64,000 nt of DNA from Clostridium massiliamazoniense (lineage in GTDB: Bacteria > Bacillota > Clostridia > Clostridiales > Clostridiaceae): NCBI RefSeq assembly GCF_001403635.1, contig NZ_LN879468.1, positions 2,018,347 through 2,082,346 on the forward strand. Direction: 5' to 3'. The notes below the pieces were generated by a model that made no database searches, was not told the origin of the DNA, and saw only the letters and a program-made list of their open reading frames with translations. Positions within the stretch are counted from its first letter, which is position 1. Every line of letters starts with the position of its first letter. The position numbers were made by a program, and so were the translations under genes. This document shows, one piece after another, positions 19,008 through 28,248 of the stretch.

Positions 19008-22000
19008 ATGTCTTCAAAATGGACATTAGAGCAAATTGAAGCTATTGAGACAAGGAATTGTAATTTACTTGTAGCAGCTGCAGCTGGATCTGGAAAAACT
19101 GCAGTATTGGTTGAGAGAATAATAAAAATGATAACAGATAAAGAGAATCCTGTGGATATAGATAGATTATTAGTTGTTACTTTTACAAATGCAGCTGCTT
19201 CTGAAATGAGGGAGAGAATTGGGGATGCTATATCAGATGAGTTAGAGAAGGATCCAAGCTCTCAGGTATTGCAAAGACAACTATCTCTTTTAAACAGATC
19301 AAATATAATGACCATGCACTCATTTTGTTTAGATGTAATAAAAAATAATTATCACAATATAGATTTAGATCCTTCTTTTAGAATTGGTGACGAAACAGAA
19401 TGTTATATTATCAGGGAAGAAATAATAAACGATTTATTAGAAGATAAGTATGAAGAAGGCTCACAGGATTTCTTGGATTTAGTAGAAACTTATGGTGGAA
19501 AGAAAAATGATGATAAATTAAAAGAAAAAATATTATTAATCCATAGATTTGTTATGAGTGGGCCTTGGCCAAAGCAATGGTTAATTGATAAATCAAATGA
19601 ATTTAACATAGAATCTGCAAGTGATTTAGATGAATTACCTTGGAGTTTAGAATTAAGGAATAGTTTAAAAGTAGACATAGAAAATTCCATACATATGTTG
19701 AGAGAGGGAATTAATATATGTGAAAGAAACTTATGGTTAGAAAAATACTTAGATAATTTAAATGAGGATTATAATCTTATAAATAAATTATATGAAGTTG
19801 TGGAAAATGGAACTTTAGAAGAAGTTTATGAGGCTTTTAGTTTCTTAAGCTTTAGCAGATTGAAAACTATAAAAAAGGCAGATATAGAGGATGAAGATTT
19901 AAAAGATAAGGTTAAGAAAATAAGAGATACTGTGAAAGAGGATATGTCTGATATTAAAAAGGATATTTTCAGCGATGATTTAATTACAACTGTAAAAGGA
20001 ATTAAGTCAATGTATCCGATTATAAGAGAATTAAGCTATTTAACTATAGAATTTATGGAACGATATAATAATAAAAAAAGGGAAAAAAATATTCTAGATT
20101 TTAATGATTTAGAGCATTTATGTCTACAAATTCTAATAGATATATCTGATGATGGAAAGGTAATGCCTTCTAAAGTTGCTAGAGAGTTTAAAGAAAAATT
20201 TGTTGAAGTTCTAGTAGATGAATATCAAGATAGTAGTAATATTCAAGAAACAATCATAAATATGGTATCTAGAAAAAATGATGAGAACCCTAATGTATTT
20301 ATGGTTGGGGATATTAAGCAAAGTATTTATAGATTTAGACAGGCAAAACCTAGTTTATTTAGTGAAAAATATGAAAGTTATACTAGAAATAAAGATGATA
20401 AAAATAGAAAAGTTACATTGTATAAAAACTTTAGAAGTAGAAAAGAAATTTTAGATTCTGCAAATTTTATTTTTAAGACTTTAATGAGTAAGACAGTAGG
20501 GGAATTAGAATATAATGAAGATGAACAATTAAATTTAGGGGCTCCTTATGCAGAGGTAGTTCCAGAGAATATAACAACAAGAGAGGAGGTTGAAAATCCA
20601 TTTTATTCTCAGGTTGTTGATATCAATATAGTAGAAAGAAATTATGAAGAAGTTGATTTAGAAGAGGAAAATAAAAATGATGATAGTAATGAAGATGATT
20701 TGGATACAGCTGAGTTAGAAGCTATTGTTATTGGAAATAAAATAAAAGAATTAATGAATCCACAGGATGGAAGAAGCTTTGTGGTTTGGGATAAGTCATT
20801 AGGTAAGTATAGAAATGTAAGGTATAAGGATATTGTTATTTTATTAAGAGCAACTAAAGGATGGAGTGATAGTATTACTGAGGTTTTAGGTAATATGGGA
20901 ATACCTATTTATGCTGATACAGGAACAGGATATTTTCAAACTATAGAGATTAGAACTGTAATGTCACTTCTACATATAATTGATAATCCAAGGCAAGACA
21001 TTTATATAATCGCAGCTATGAAATCACCTATATTTTCATTTAATGCTGAAGAATTAGCTGAAATAAGATTATTAGATAAAGATAAATATTTTTATGAAAA
21101 TATAGAAGCCGTTTATAAGGGAGAGTTTTCAGTTCAAGATGAGTTAAAAGAAAAAATAATTTACTTTTATGAAAAATTAGAACTTTGGAGAACAAAGGTT
21201 GAATATATGCCAATGGATGAATTTATTTGGTTTTTATATAGCGATACATCTTATTATGGTTATGTTGGAGCCATGGCGAATGGTGTACAGAGACAGGCAA
21301 ATTTAAGAATATTATTCCAAAGAGCAAAACAGTATGAAAGTACTAGCTTCAAGGGATTATTTAATTTTATAAATTTTATAAATAAATTAAAGAGATCCAC
21401 AGGAGATATTGGAACCGCTAAGATACTTGGAGAAAATGAAGATGTTGTTAGAATAATGAGTATTCATAAGAGTAAGGGATTAGAGTTCCCTGTAGTATTT
21501 CTTTCAGCAACAGGAAAGAGATTCAATTTTATGGATATGAATAGTGATTTATTATATCATGATGATTTAGGCTTTGGTGCTGATATAGTAGATTTACAGA
21601 AGAGAATAAGCTATTCTAGTTTATCTAAGTATGCCATAAAGAAAAAAGTTAAACTTGAAACATTGTCTGAAGAAATGAGAGTGCTTTATGTTGCCTTAAC
21701 AAGACCTAGGGAAAAGTTAATAATAACAGGAAGTATTAAGGATATAAACAAATACTTTGATAAATGGTCTGAAGCTGCTTCTATGAGTAATGGATATAAA
21801 ATTACGGAAGGAAAGGTTATAAAGGCAGAGAGTTACTTGGATTGGATAGGAATGGCCTTAAGTAAGCATATTGATGGAAATAAAATAAGAGAGAATTTTA
21901 AGGGCGAAGTTGATTTAAATATAGCTGATGAGTCTAAGTGGATAATAAATACTTGGAAAAGGGAAGAATTAGCAAGTAATATTGTTAAAGAGGAATTTGT

Positions 22001-22802
22001 AGATAAAGAGTTAAACATTGAAAATATTAAAGGTGAAAATTTTTCTAATATCAAAGAGAGATTAAATTATGAATATAGATATAAAGAAGTTAGTACTATG
22101 CCTTCTAATATATCAGTTTCAGAGTTAAAAAGAAGAGGTATTATGGAGGAAGAGATAGATTTATTTAAAGAAAATATAATGGATTTTGATGCAGAAACGG
22201 CAGTATCAGCAATTTCAACTGGTAATATAACAAAGAAGAAACCAAAGTTTATTGAAAAAAGAGAGGGATTAACAGCAGCTGAAAAAGGAACATTAACACA
22301 CTTTGTCATGCAACATATTGATTATTCAAAGACAGAAATAAATGATATTAAAGAATTAATAAATGATATGGTGAAGAGAGAATTACTAATGAAGGATGAA
22401 GCTGAGGCTGTAAATATTTATAGAATAAGGGCATTTTTCAAATCAAATATAGGAGAAAGATTGTTAAAAGCCTATAATGATGGAATTAGAATATACAGAG
22501 AATTACCGTTTTTCAGGGAAATACCGGTATATGAATTTGATAGTAATTTAGATAAAAATATTTATTCTGAAGATAAAGTTAGATTACAGGGAATTATAGA
22601 TTGTTTCTTTGAAGATAAGAATGGTATTGTCTTAATTGATTATAAAACTGATTATGTAGAAGAGGGAAAAGAACTAGAAATATTAGAAAGATATAAAGTA
22701 CAAATAGATTTATATTCTAAGGCATTAGAAAATATTTTAGGAAAAAAAGTAGATGAAAAATACCTTTATTTATTTGGAATAAATAAAGAAGTAAAGTATT
22801 AG
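19008..22802 (+). CDS. addA: ATP-dependent helicase/nuclease subunit A
   Basis: A 1264-residue UvrD-like helicase with a C-terminal nuclease. Walker A AAAGSGKTAVL lies at residues 24-34, motif II at VLVDEYQDSS (about 402-411), GDIKQSIYRFR follows, then SIHKSKGLEFPVVF, and motif VI RVLYVALTRPREKL (about 896-909). The C-terminal nuclease is marked by QGIIDCFF and LIDYKTDYV (about 1193-1213). With AddB it processes double-strand breaks for recombination. GGAGGGAG precedes the ATG. It has its own promoter, consistent with separation from addB. Confidence 0.97.
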   Translation: MSSKWTLEQIEAIETRNCNLLVAAAAGSGKTAVLVERIIKMITDKENPVDIDRLLVVTFTNAAASEMRERIGDAISDELEKDPSSQVLQRQLSLLNRSNIMTMHSFCLDVIKNNYHNIDLDPSFRIGDETECYIIREEIINDLLEDKYEEGSQDFLDLVETYGGKKNDDKLKEKILLIHRFVMSGPWPKQWLIDKSNEFNIESASDLDELPWSLELRNSLKVDIENSIHMLREGINICERNLWLEKYLDNLNEDYNLINKLYEVVENGTLEEVYEAFSFLSFSRLKTIKKADIEDEDLKDKVKKIRDTVKEDMSDIKKDIFSDDLITTVKGIKSMYPIIRELSYLTIEFMERYNNKKREKNILDFNDLEHLCLQILIDISDDGKVMPSKVAREFKEKFVEVLVDEYQDSSNIQETIINMVSRKNDENPNVFMVGDIKQSIYRFRQAKPSLFSEKYESYTRNKDDKNRKVTLYKNFRSRKEILDSANFIFKTLMSKTVGELEYNEDEQLNLGAPYAEVVPENITTREEVENPFYSQVVDINIVERNYEEVDLEEENKNDDSNEDDLDTAELEAIVIGNKIKELMNPQDGRSFVVWDKSLGKYRNVRYKDIVILLRATKGWSDSITEVLGNMGIPIYADTGTGYFQTIEIRTVMSLLHIIDNPRQDIYIIAAMKSPIFSFNAEELAEIRLLDKDKYFYENIEAVYKGEFSVQDELKEKIIYFYEKLELWRTKVEYMPMDEFIWFLYSDTSYYGYVGAMANGVQRQANLRILFQRAKQYESTSFKGLFNFINFINKLKRSTGDIGTAKILGENEDVVRIMSIHKSKGLEFPVVFLSATGKRFNFMDMNSDLLYHDDLGFGADIVDLQKRISYSSLSKYAIKKKVKLETLSEEMRVLYVALTRPREKLIITGSIKDINKYFDKWSEAASMSNGYKITEGKVIKAESYLDWIGMALSKHIDGNKIRENFKGEVDLNIADESKWIINTWKREELASNIVKEEFVDKELNIENIKGENFSNIKERLNYEYRYKEVSTMPSNISVSELKRRGIMEEEIDLFKENIMDFDAETAVSAISTGNITKKKPKFIEKREGLTAAEKGTLTHFVMQHIDYSKTEINDIKELINDMVKRELLMKDEAEAVNIYRIRAFFKSNIGERLLKAYNDGIRIYRELPFFREIPVYEFDSNLDKNIYSEDKVRLQGIIDCFFEDKNGIVLIDYKTDYVEEGKELEILERYKVQIDLYSKALENILGKKVDEKYLYLFGINKEVKY

Positions 22803-22808
22803 TAATAT

Positions 22809-22863
22809 TGATTGTACTAAATAATTTAAGTTCATTTTTTTATTTAGTACAATCTTCTTTTTT
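22809..22863 (+). terminator. addA terminator
   Basis: The stem GATTGTACTAAATAA/TTATTTAGTACAATC encloses an AT-rich loop and is followed by TTCTTTTTTAG. Confidence 0.85.
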
Positions 22864-22996
22864 AGAAGTTAGTTAAGAAAAAAAGTTAAAAAAGAAAAAT
22901 GAAAAAAATGTAAACTAAATTTAATTAAAAAAATATTGAAAAATATGTAATTTGGTAATACTATATATAAATATAGAGACCTATGGTGGTGATTTA

Positions 22997-24004
22997 GTGG
23001 AAATGGAAAACTATAATGGAATTTTGTTAGAAAAGTTATCTTATGAAAGTAAATTAAAAAAATTATATGAACAAATTATTTGTTTAGATGATTTAGAAAA
23101 GTCCCTAGAAGTAGTAAGTAAAAATTTAATGGAAATATTTAAATTAGAAAAACTGTTAATAGTAGAAAATTACAAAAATAATCTTATATTTAAAAAATAT
23201 TTAACAAAGAAAAAAAACAAAGATAAAAATTTAAGTAGACAAGAAGTATATAAAGAAATAGCAGATTTAATGAAAAATGAAAAAGATTTTTCTCTTCAAG
23301 AAATAAGAGATAAAAATACCCTAAAGGTTTGTAAAAAAATAAAGGTAAAAAAATATTTTAAATTAATAATAGTATTTGAGTGGATAGAAAATTCATTGGA
23401 ATTAAACTATTTTCTAGACTTTATTGAGGAATTCTCAAAAATAATAAATAGTATGTACTTAAAGGAGTTTAAATATTTAGCATTAAAGAAACAATCATAT
23501 ACAGATGGTTTAACTAAGTGCTACAATAGAAGTTATTTTGAATTAAAAATTTCTGAATTAAAAAAAGAAGAAAATTTAGCTATGATAGTTCTTGATTTAG
23601 ATTGCTTAAAGGACATAAATGATGAATTAGGACATGATTTTGGCGATAAAGTAATCAAAGAAGCTGTAAGAGTTATAAAATTAACCATAGATAAAAAGGA
23701 TATTTTTTGTAGGTATGGTGGCGATGAGTTTGTTATAATATCTCAAAAGAGGACCAATAAATATATAGAAGAATTACTTAAGAAAATTAAGGAAAAGTTT
23801 AATAAAATAGATGTAGATGGATTTCATTTAAATATTTCTATGGGTTATGCTATAAAAGAAAAGAAGGAAGATAGCATAAGAGAGTGCTTTAAAATGGCTG
23901 ATTATAGAATGTATAAAAAGAAAATTGAAAATAAAAAAATAAGTATTGAAAAATTAAATAAATATATAGAAGGACATAAAAAAAATAAAAATAGAATGGT
24001 ATAA
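22997..24004 (+). CDS. GGDEF-domain diguanylate cyclase
   Basis: 335 residues from a GTG at 22997 that follows GGTGGTGAT. The frame is open to 22952 but has no ribosome site there. The C-terminal half is a GGDEF domain: YTDGLTKCYNRSYF, LDLDCLKDINDELGHDFGD and the active-site RYGGDEF are all intact, so synthesis of cyclic di-GMP is expected. The usual inhibitory RxxD site just before the GGDEF is not seen. The N-terminal 150 residues are cytoplasmic, coiled-coil and GAF-like, without membrane segments. The signal sensed is unknown. Confidence 0.88.
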   Translation: MEMENYNGILLEKLSYESKLKKLYEQIICLDDLEKSLEVVSKNLMEIFKLEKLLIVENYKNNLIFKKYLTKKKNKDKNLSRQEVYKEIADLMKNEKDFSLQEIRDKNTLKVCKKIKVKKYFKLIIVFEWIENSLELNYFLDFIEEFSKIINSMYLKEFKYLALKKQSYTDGLTKCYNRSYFELKISELKKEENLAMIVLDLDCLKDINDELGHDFGDKVIKEAVRVIKLTIDKKDIFCRYGGDEFVIISQKRTNKYIEELLKKIKEKFNKIDVDGFHLNISMGYAIKEKKEDSIRECFKMADYRMYKKKIENKKISIEKLNKYIEGHKKNKNRMV

Positions 24005-24041
24005 AAATATAGCTATAGTGGATAAAATAAAATGAAAACTT

Positions 24042-24187
24042 AAAAGCCAACACAGGGACTTTTTAAAAGAATAATTATATATTATTTTTAAAAAAAAGCT
24101 CTAATAAAAAAGCTTTAACTATTTTAATGTATAAATTATTTCATTTATACCATTAAACAGTTAGAGCTTTTTATATTTGTGTTGGTT
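24042..24187. terminator. nested inverted repeat between convergent genes
   Basis: An outer 11-bp stem (AAGCCAACACA/TGTGTTGGTTT) encloses an inner long hairpin. AAAAAGCTTTAACT and AGTTAGAGCTTTTT pair (24108-24172), with AATGTATAAAT/ATTTATACCATT at the tip. A second left arm (AAAAAAGCTCTAA) could compete for the same right arm. It lies between the convergent diguanylate cyclase and CCA-enzyme genes, so it is at least a bidirectional terminator. Confidence 0.65.
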
Positions 24188-24308
24188 TAATTCTTAATAA
24201 ATATATATTATAGTAAGGACTAATTAAATGCAAAAAGAAAATCAGAGTAATTTACTTTTAAATAAGTAAATATGAAAAAAAATGTTATTATAATCAAGAA
24301 TATTTTAA

Positions 24309-25535
24309 TTATTTAATTAAATAAAGAGAATTTTTTGCTAATTTTAATAAATCTGATTTATTATTAATTTTAGGATTTTCATGAACTTTTTCTAATAATA
24401 TATTTAACATTAGTCCTATATCTTTTCCTTTTAAATCTAATTCTTCAATTAAATCTTTCCCTGTTATATCTAAATCCTTTAAAAATATAGGATCATTATT
24501 TTTTAAAAAATAATTAAGAGTATTTATTATTTTTTTTATAGTCATAGATTTTGTTGAATGTTCGATTAAATTGTATTCTAATATTCTATATGTCATATCA
24601 ATACCTATTAAGTTAATAAGTTTTTTTAAATCCTTTTTTCTTTCAATATTTTTAAAGGCATATTTATTAGTACAAATAGTAATTACACTATGTATTGTAT
24701 TTTTATCAAATCTAAGTTTAATTAATGAATCTTCAACTAATGATATGTTACCATCAAATAAATAATATAAGAAATGACTTAGTCGAACACTTAAATCTTT
24801 AGGAATACAGTCAAAGAATAACCATGGTTCCTTAAAGTCTATAGTTTTTGAAGTATCTATATTATAGATATAGTGAATAAGATTACATTGAAGCAAATTA
24901 CTTAGTGCTAGTTTAGGATTAGTACATAGAAGCATTTTTACAAGTTCATCTCTAATTCTTTCTTTACTAATATTGCATATTAAATTGCTATTATTTTTTA
25001 TAGCTTGGAGGGTTTCATACTCTATATTAAACTTTAATTGAGCACTAAATCGTATAGCTCTAAGCATTCGTAATGCATCTTCTTGAAAACGAAGATTAGG
25101 TTCACCTACAGCTTTAATTAATTTATTTTTTAAATCTTCTAAGCCATTAAAATAATCTAAAATTCCAGTATCTTGATTATAGGCAAGGGCATTTATAGTG
25201 AAATCACGTCTACTTAAGTCTTGTTTTATATTAGAAACAAATAGCACTTCTTCAGGCTTTCTGTTTCCTATATAGTTACCATCTATTCTGTAAGTAGTAA
25301 CTTCAAAATGTTCATTCTCTATTATTACTGTTATTGTTCCATGTTTTATACCTGTAGGAATAGTTTTTTTAAATAGTTTTTTTACTACTTCGGGTAAAGC
25401 ATTGGTAGTTATATCATAGTCGTTGACTTTTCTACATAATAAGCTATCTCTAACAGAGCCACCAACTATAAAAGCTTCATAATTATTTTCTTTAAGTGTA
25501 TTTATTATCATTTTGACTTTTTTAGGAATATACAA
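24309..25535 (-). CDS. cca: CCA tRNA nucleotidyltransferase / poly(A) polymerase family
   Basis: A 408-residue class II nucleotidyltransferase. The head domain shows GGSVRDSLL (residues 25-33), the catalytic DYDITTNA (DxD, about 37-44), RRDFTINALAYN (about 109-120) and LRAIRFSAQLKF (about 159-170). It should add or repair the CCA end of tRNAs. Most tRNA genes in this window already encode CCA, so repair is the likelier main task. The body is shorter than in HD-domain versions and no HD motif is seen. A poly(A) polymerase role cannot be excluded. GAGGTGAT precedes the ATG. Confidence 0.85.
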   Translation of the reverse strand: MYIPKKVKMIINTLKENNYEAFIVGGSVRDSLLCRKVNDYDITTNALPEVVKKLFKKTIPTGIKHGTITVIIENEHFEVTTYRIDGNYIGNRKPEEVLFVSNIKQDLSRRDFTINALAYNQDTGILDYFNGLEDLKNKLIKAVGEPNLRFQEDALRMLRAIRFSAQLKFNIEYETLQAIKNNSNLICNISKERIRDELVKMLLCTNPKLALSNLLQCNLIHYIYNIDTSKTIDFKEPWLFFDCIPKDLSVRLSHFLYYLFDGNISLVEDSLIKLRFDKNTIHSVITICTNKYAFKNIERKKDLKKLINLIGIDMTYRILEYNLIEHSTKSMTIKKIINTLNYFLKNNDPIFLKDLDITGKDLIEELDLKGKDIGLMLNILLEKVHENPKINNKSDLLKLAKNSLYLIK

Positions 25536-25735
25536 AATATCACCTCAGTAAATAAAATATATAATAATTATATACTGTTTAAATAAAAAATTCTTTTTTT
25601 ATCAAAAAATAATATAAAGTTAGATAAATTTGCTTCTTAAAATAAATGAATATGTGTTTACAAAGATAGAAAATATGTCAATAATAGAAAGTAGATAGAC
25701 ATTAGTATGTTAAGAAATTTTGAAAGGATAATGTT

Positions 25736-26704
25736 ATGGAAGTGATGACAAAGAAAATAGAAGAGTTTCTTCAAGGTGATAGAATAAAAGGATATTATTT
25801 AGTTAAATCAGTAATATGCAAAGTCGCAAATGGTAGTAATAAAAAATATTTAGATTTTATTCTAGCAGATAAGACAGGTGAAATTTCAGCGAAATTATGG
25901 GAAGTTAAAGATGGAAGAGAATGCGAATTTAGACCTAACATAATAGTTGATGTTAAGGGAACTGTTACATCATGGCAAGGTAGTCTTCAACTTAAAATAG
26001 AAAAAATATCAGAGTACAAAGATGAAGATATAAATGTTAATGATTATGTTAAGAGTGCACCATATTCATCAGAGGAAATGTTAAAAAAACTTATGAAATA
26101 TGTATCAGAAATAAATGATGAGGATGTACAAATAATAGTAGAAGAAATAATAAATACTAATAAGGAAAAATTATTTTATTATCCAGCAGCAAAGAGACAT
26201 CATCATTCTTTAAGGGGTGGGCTACTTTATCATATAACAACTATGCTAAATTTAGCAGAAAATATCTGTAACATATATGATTTTCTAAATAGAGATTTAG
26301 TTTATGCTGGAGTAATACTTCATGACATAGCCAAAATAAAAGAAATGAGTGCATCTGAATTAGGAATAGTAGATGAATACACTTTAGAAGGAACTTTACT
26401 TGGACATATAACTCAAGGTATTAAAGAGATAGAAATAGTGGGCAGAAGCCTAAATGCTGATGAAGAAAAAATAATATTACTTCAGCATATGGTTCTTTCA
26501 CATCATTATGAACCAGAATACGGAAGTCCAGTAAAACCAATGATTCCAGAAGCTGAAATGGTTCATTATCTAGATGTGATGGATGCAAGAATGTATGATA
26601 TGAAAAAGGCAGTGAAGGAAACAAAAAAAGGAGCCTTTTCGGAAAGAATTTTTTCTCTTGAAAATAGAAGAGTATATAAGCATAGCTTAAGCAAAGAAAA
26701 TTAA
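25736..26704 (+). CDS. yhaM: 3'-5' exoribonuclease YhaM family
   Basis: 322 residues. An N-terminal OB-fold (KYLDFILADKTGEISAKLW, residues 37-55) binds nucleic acid. An HD domain carries the metal ligands in HHHSLRGGLLYH (about 158-169), LHDIAK (about 199-204) and LSHHYEPEYGSP (about 253-264). This order is that of YhaM/CBF1 exonucleases, which trim RNA and single-stranded DNA in Firmicutes. The ATG at 25736 follows GAAAGGATA. An alternative ATG three codons later is possible. It is closed by its own terminator. Confidence 0.88.
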   Translation: MEVMTKKIEEFLQGDRIKGYYLVKSVICKVANGSNKKYLDFILADKTGEISAKLWEVKDGRECEFRPNIIVDVKGTVTSWQGSLQLKIEKISEYKDEDINVNDYVKSAPYSSEEMLKKLMKYVSEINDEDVQIIVEEIINTNKEKLFYYPAAKRHHHSLRGGLLYHITTMLNLAENICNIYDFLNRDLVYAGVILHDIAKIKEMSASELGIVDEYTLEGTLLGHITQGIKEIEIVGRSLNADEEKIILLQHMVLSHHYEPEYGSPVKPMIPEAEMVHYLDVMDARMYDMKKAVKETKKGAFSERIFSLENRRVYKHSLSKEN

Positions 26705-26708
26705 AATA

Positions 26709-26745
26709 ATTAAGGGGCTGTATTAAATCAGTCCCTTAATTTATG
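26709..26745 (+). terminator. yhaM terminator
   Basis: The stem AATTAAGGGGCTG/CAGTCCCTTAATT, with an AT loop and weak T tail, lies between yhaM and the convergent L,D-transpeptidase gene. Confidence 0.75.
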
Positions 26746-26798
26746 TTACTTTTATGAATATATTTTTTTATCTGCCGAGATAGCTATCTAGCTTCTTT

Positions 26799-27965
26799 TT
26801 AGAAAATAAGAACGGTAGAACCTTCATTTATGTTATCATATAGCCATTTTGAATCTTCTATAGCTAATCTTATACAGCCATGAGAAGCTGGTTCACCAAG
26901 GGTATAGTCTAATACTTTAGTTTGAGTACTATCTAAAGGAATTGAATGATATAGGTAATTTCCTTTAAATTGAACATAATTTTTTCCACCTTGACCGTAT
27001 TTAGGAGAAAAAAACCATGGTGCCTTTGTTGTTACTTCAAAGTATCCTACTAAAGTTTCTTTGTTATCTACACCTGTAGAACAAAGAAATTCTTTTTCTA
27101 AAGTCCAATTTTTATTTGATCCTTTAAAAATATAAGTTTTTTGCTTTTGTATATCTGTGAATACTAATTTGTTAGTTTTACTTTCTATATCAAATTCATT
27201 TATGTTATCTTTATTTAATTTTCCAAAGTAAGGTTTTAGCTTTGCAGCATTATTTGTATTAGCTTCAATGGCTTTAGCGCTGTAATCATAGAGATGCTTC
27301 ATCCTTAAATCTTCAATTTGGCTTATTTTCTTTTCAATTAAGGAAGCTTCTTCAGAGTTTACTTTTTCCTTACTTTCTTTAAGTAAGTTTATAGCACCTG
27401 TATAGTTGGTGTTTTTAATTAAATTTTCTGTTTCATTGAAAGTAGCAGTAGTTATTTCTTTAAAGGCTGAATTCATATATTTTTCAGCATCTTTAAAGAG
27501 AGGACTATTTTCATTAACTTCTTCAAATAAGTCGATTGCTGATTCAAAATCTTTGTTATTAAAATAAGTCATAGCTGATTTAAATTTTTCTTCTGAAATT
27601 TTTATCAAAGGCAAATTGTTTAATGATTTGTCAATAATATCATTACATAGATTTAAAGACTTATAAGAAGATAATAAATTGATATATTGTATTTCTGATA
27701 AAGTTTTATTTTTATATTCTTCATTAAGAGATTGAAGTTCTTCTTCTAAGATAGAGGTAAAGTTATTATTTAAAGTTGTTGATAGAATTTTATTTTGTTT
27801 ATTTGCTAAATTTTCTATTTTACTTTTATCTTTACTCTTTATAGAGTTTTTAAAAGCTTTTAGTGATGTAAAGTAGATTATAGACAGTGCTGATAGTATA
27901 AAGATAATAGATAAAAAAGAAGCTAATAAATATTTGTATTTTTTTTTCTTTAAAATTTCATTCAA
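26799..27965 (-). CDS. membrane-anchored L,D-transpeptidase (YkuD family)
   Basis: 388 residues from a TTG at 27965 that follows AAAGGGTGAT. A GTG three codons earlier overlaps that site. One N-terminal membrane anchor (LLASFLSIIFILSALSIIYF, residues 12-31) precedes a helical, TPR-like region of about 220 residues. The C-terminal YkuD domain carries the catalytic HGCIRL motif (about residue 365). The enzyme should cross-link peptidoglycan by 3-3 bonds or attach proteins outside the membrane. The helical middle probably positions it on a partner. It is transcribed alone. Confidence 0.9.
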   Translation of the reverse strand: MNEILKKKKYKYLLASFLSIIFILSALSIIYFTSLKAFKNSIKSKDKSKIENLANKQNKILSTTLNNNFTSILEEELQSLNEEYKNKTLSEIQYINLLSSYKSLNLCNDIIDKSLNNLPLIKISEEKFKSAMTYFNNKDFESAIDLFEEVNENSPLFKDAEKYMNSAFKEITTATFNETENLIKNTNYTGAINLLKESKEKVNSEEASLIEKKISQIEDLRMKHLYDYSAKAIEANTNNAAKLKPYFGKLNKDNINEFDIESKTNKLVFTDIQKQKTYIFKGSNKNWTLEKEFLCSTGVDNKETLVGYFEVTTKAPWFFSPKYGQGGKNYVQFKGNYLYHSIPLDSTQTKVLDYTLGEPASHGCIRLAIEDSKWLYDNINEGSTVLIF

Positions 27966-28147
27966 AAATATCACCCTTTATAAATAATTGACTAAATTAA
28001 TGAAAATATACAAGAAAATACAACAAATAATAAAATATGGTATTTGATATTTTACAATAAAAATAAATAATGTTCAATGATTTTATTAGCAGATTTTGTA
28101 GATGTAACAGTTTAAAGAAAAAAATTAAAAAAAATTTTAAAAAAAAC

Positions 28148-28178
28148 TTGAGTATGACCTAAGGAGATATTTTATAAT
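28148..28178 (+). promoter_or_regulatory. MerR-type promoter/operator of the ABC transporter operon
   Basis: TTGAGT (28148-28153) and TATAAT (28173-28178) are 19 bases apart. An imperfect dyad AGTATGACCT-A-AGGAGATATT (28151-28171, seven of ten arm positions symmetric) sits in the spacer. A long spacer with a central dyad is the hallmark of promoters activated by MerR regulators. A MerR gene lies downstream of the operon at 30283. Confidence 0.7.
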
Positions 28179-28248
28179 CAATTTTGTAAGGAAATAAACA
28201 ATAATTTTTATTAGATAAAAACAATTATTAATACAAGGAGGAATAATC

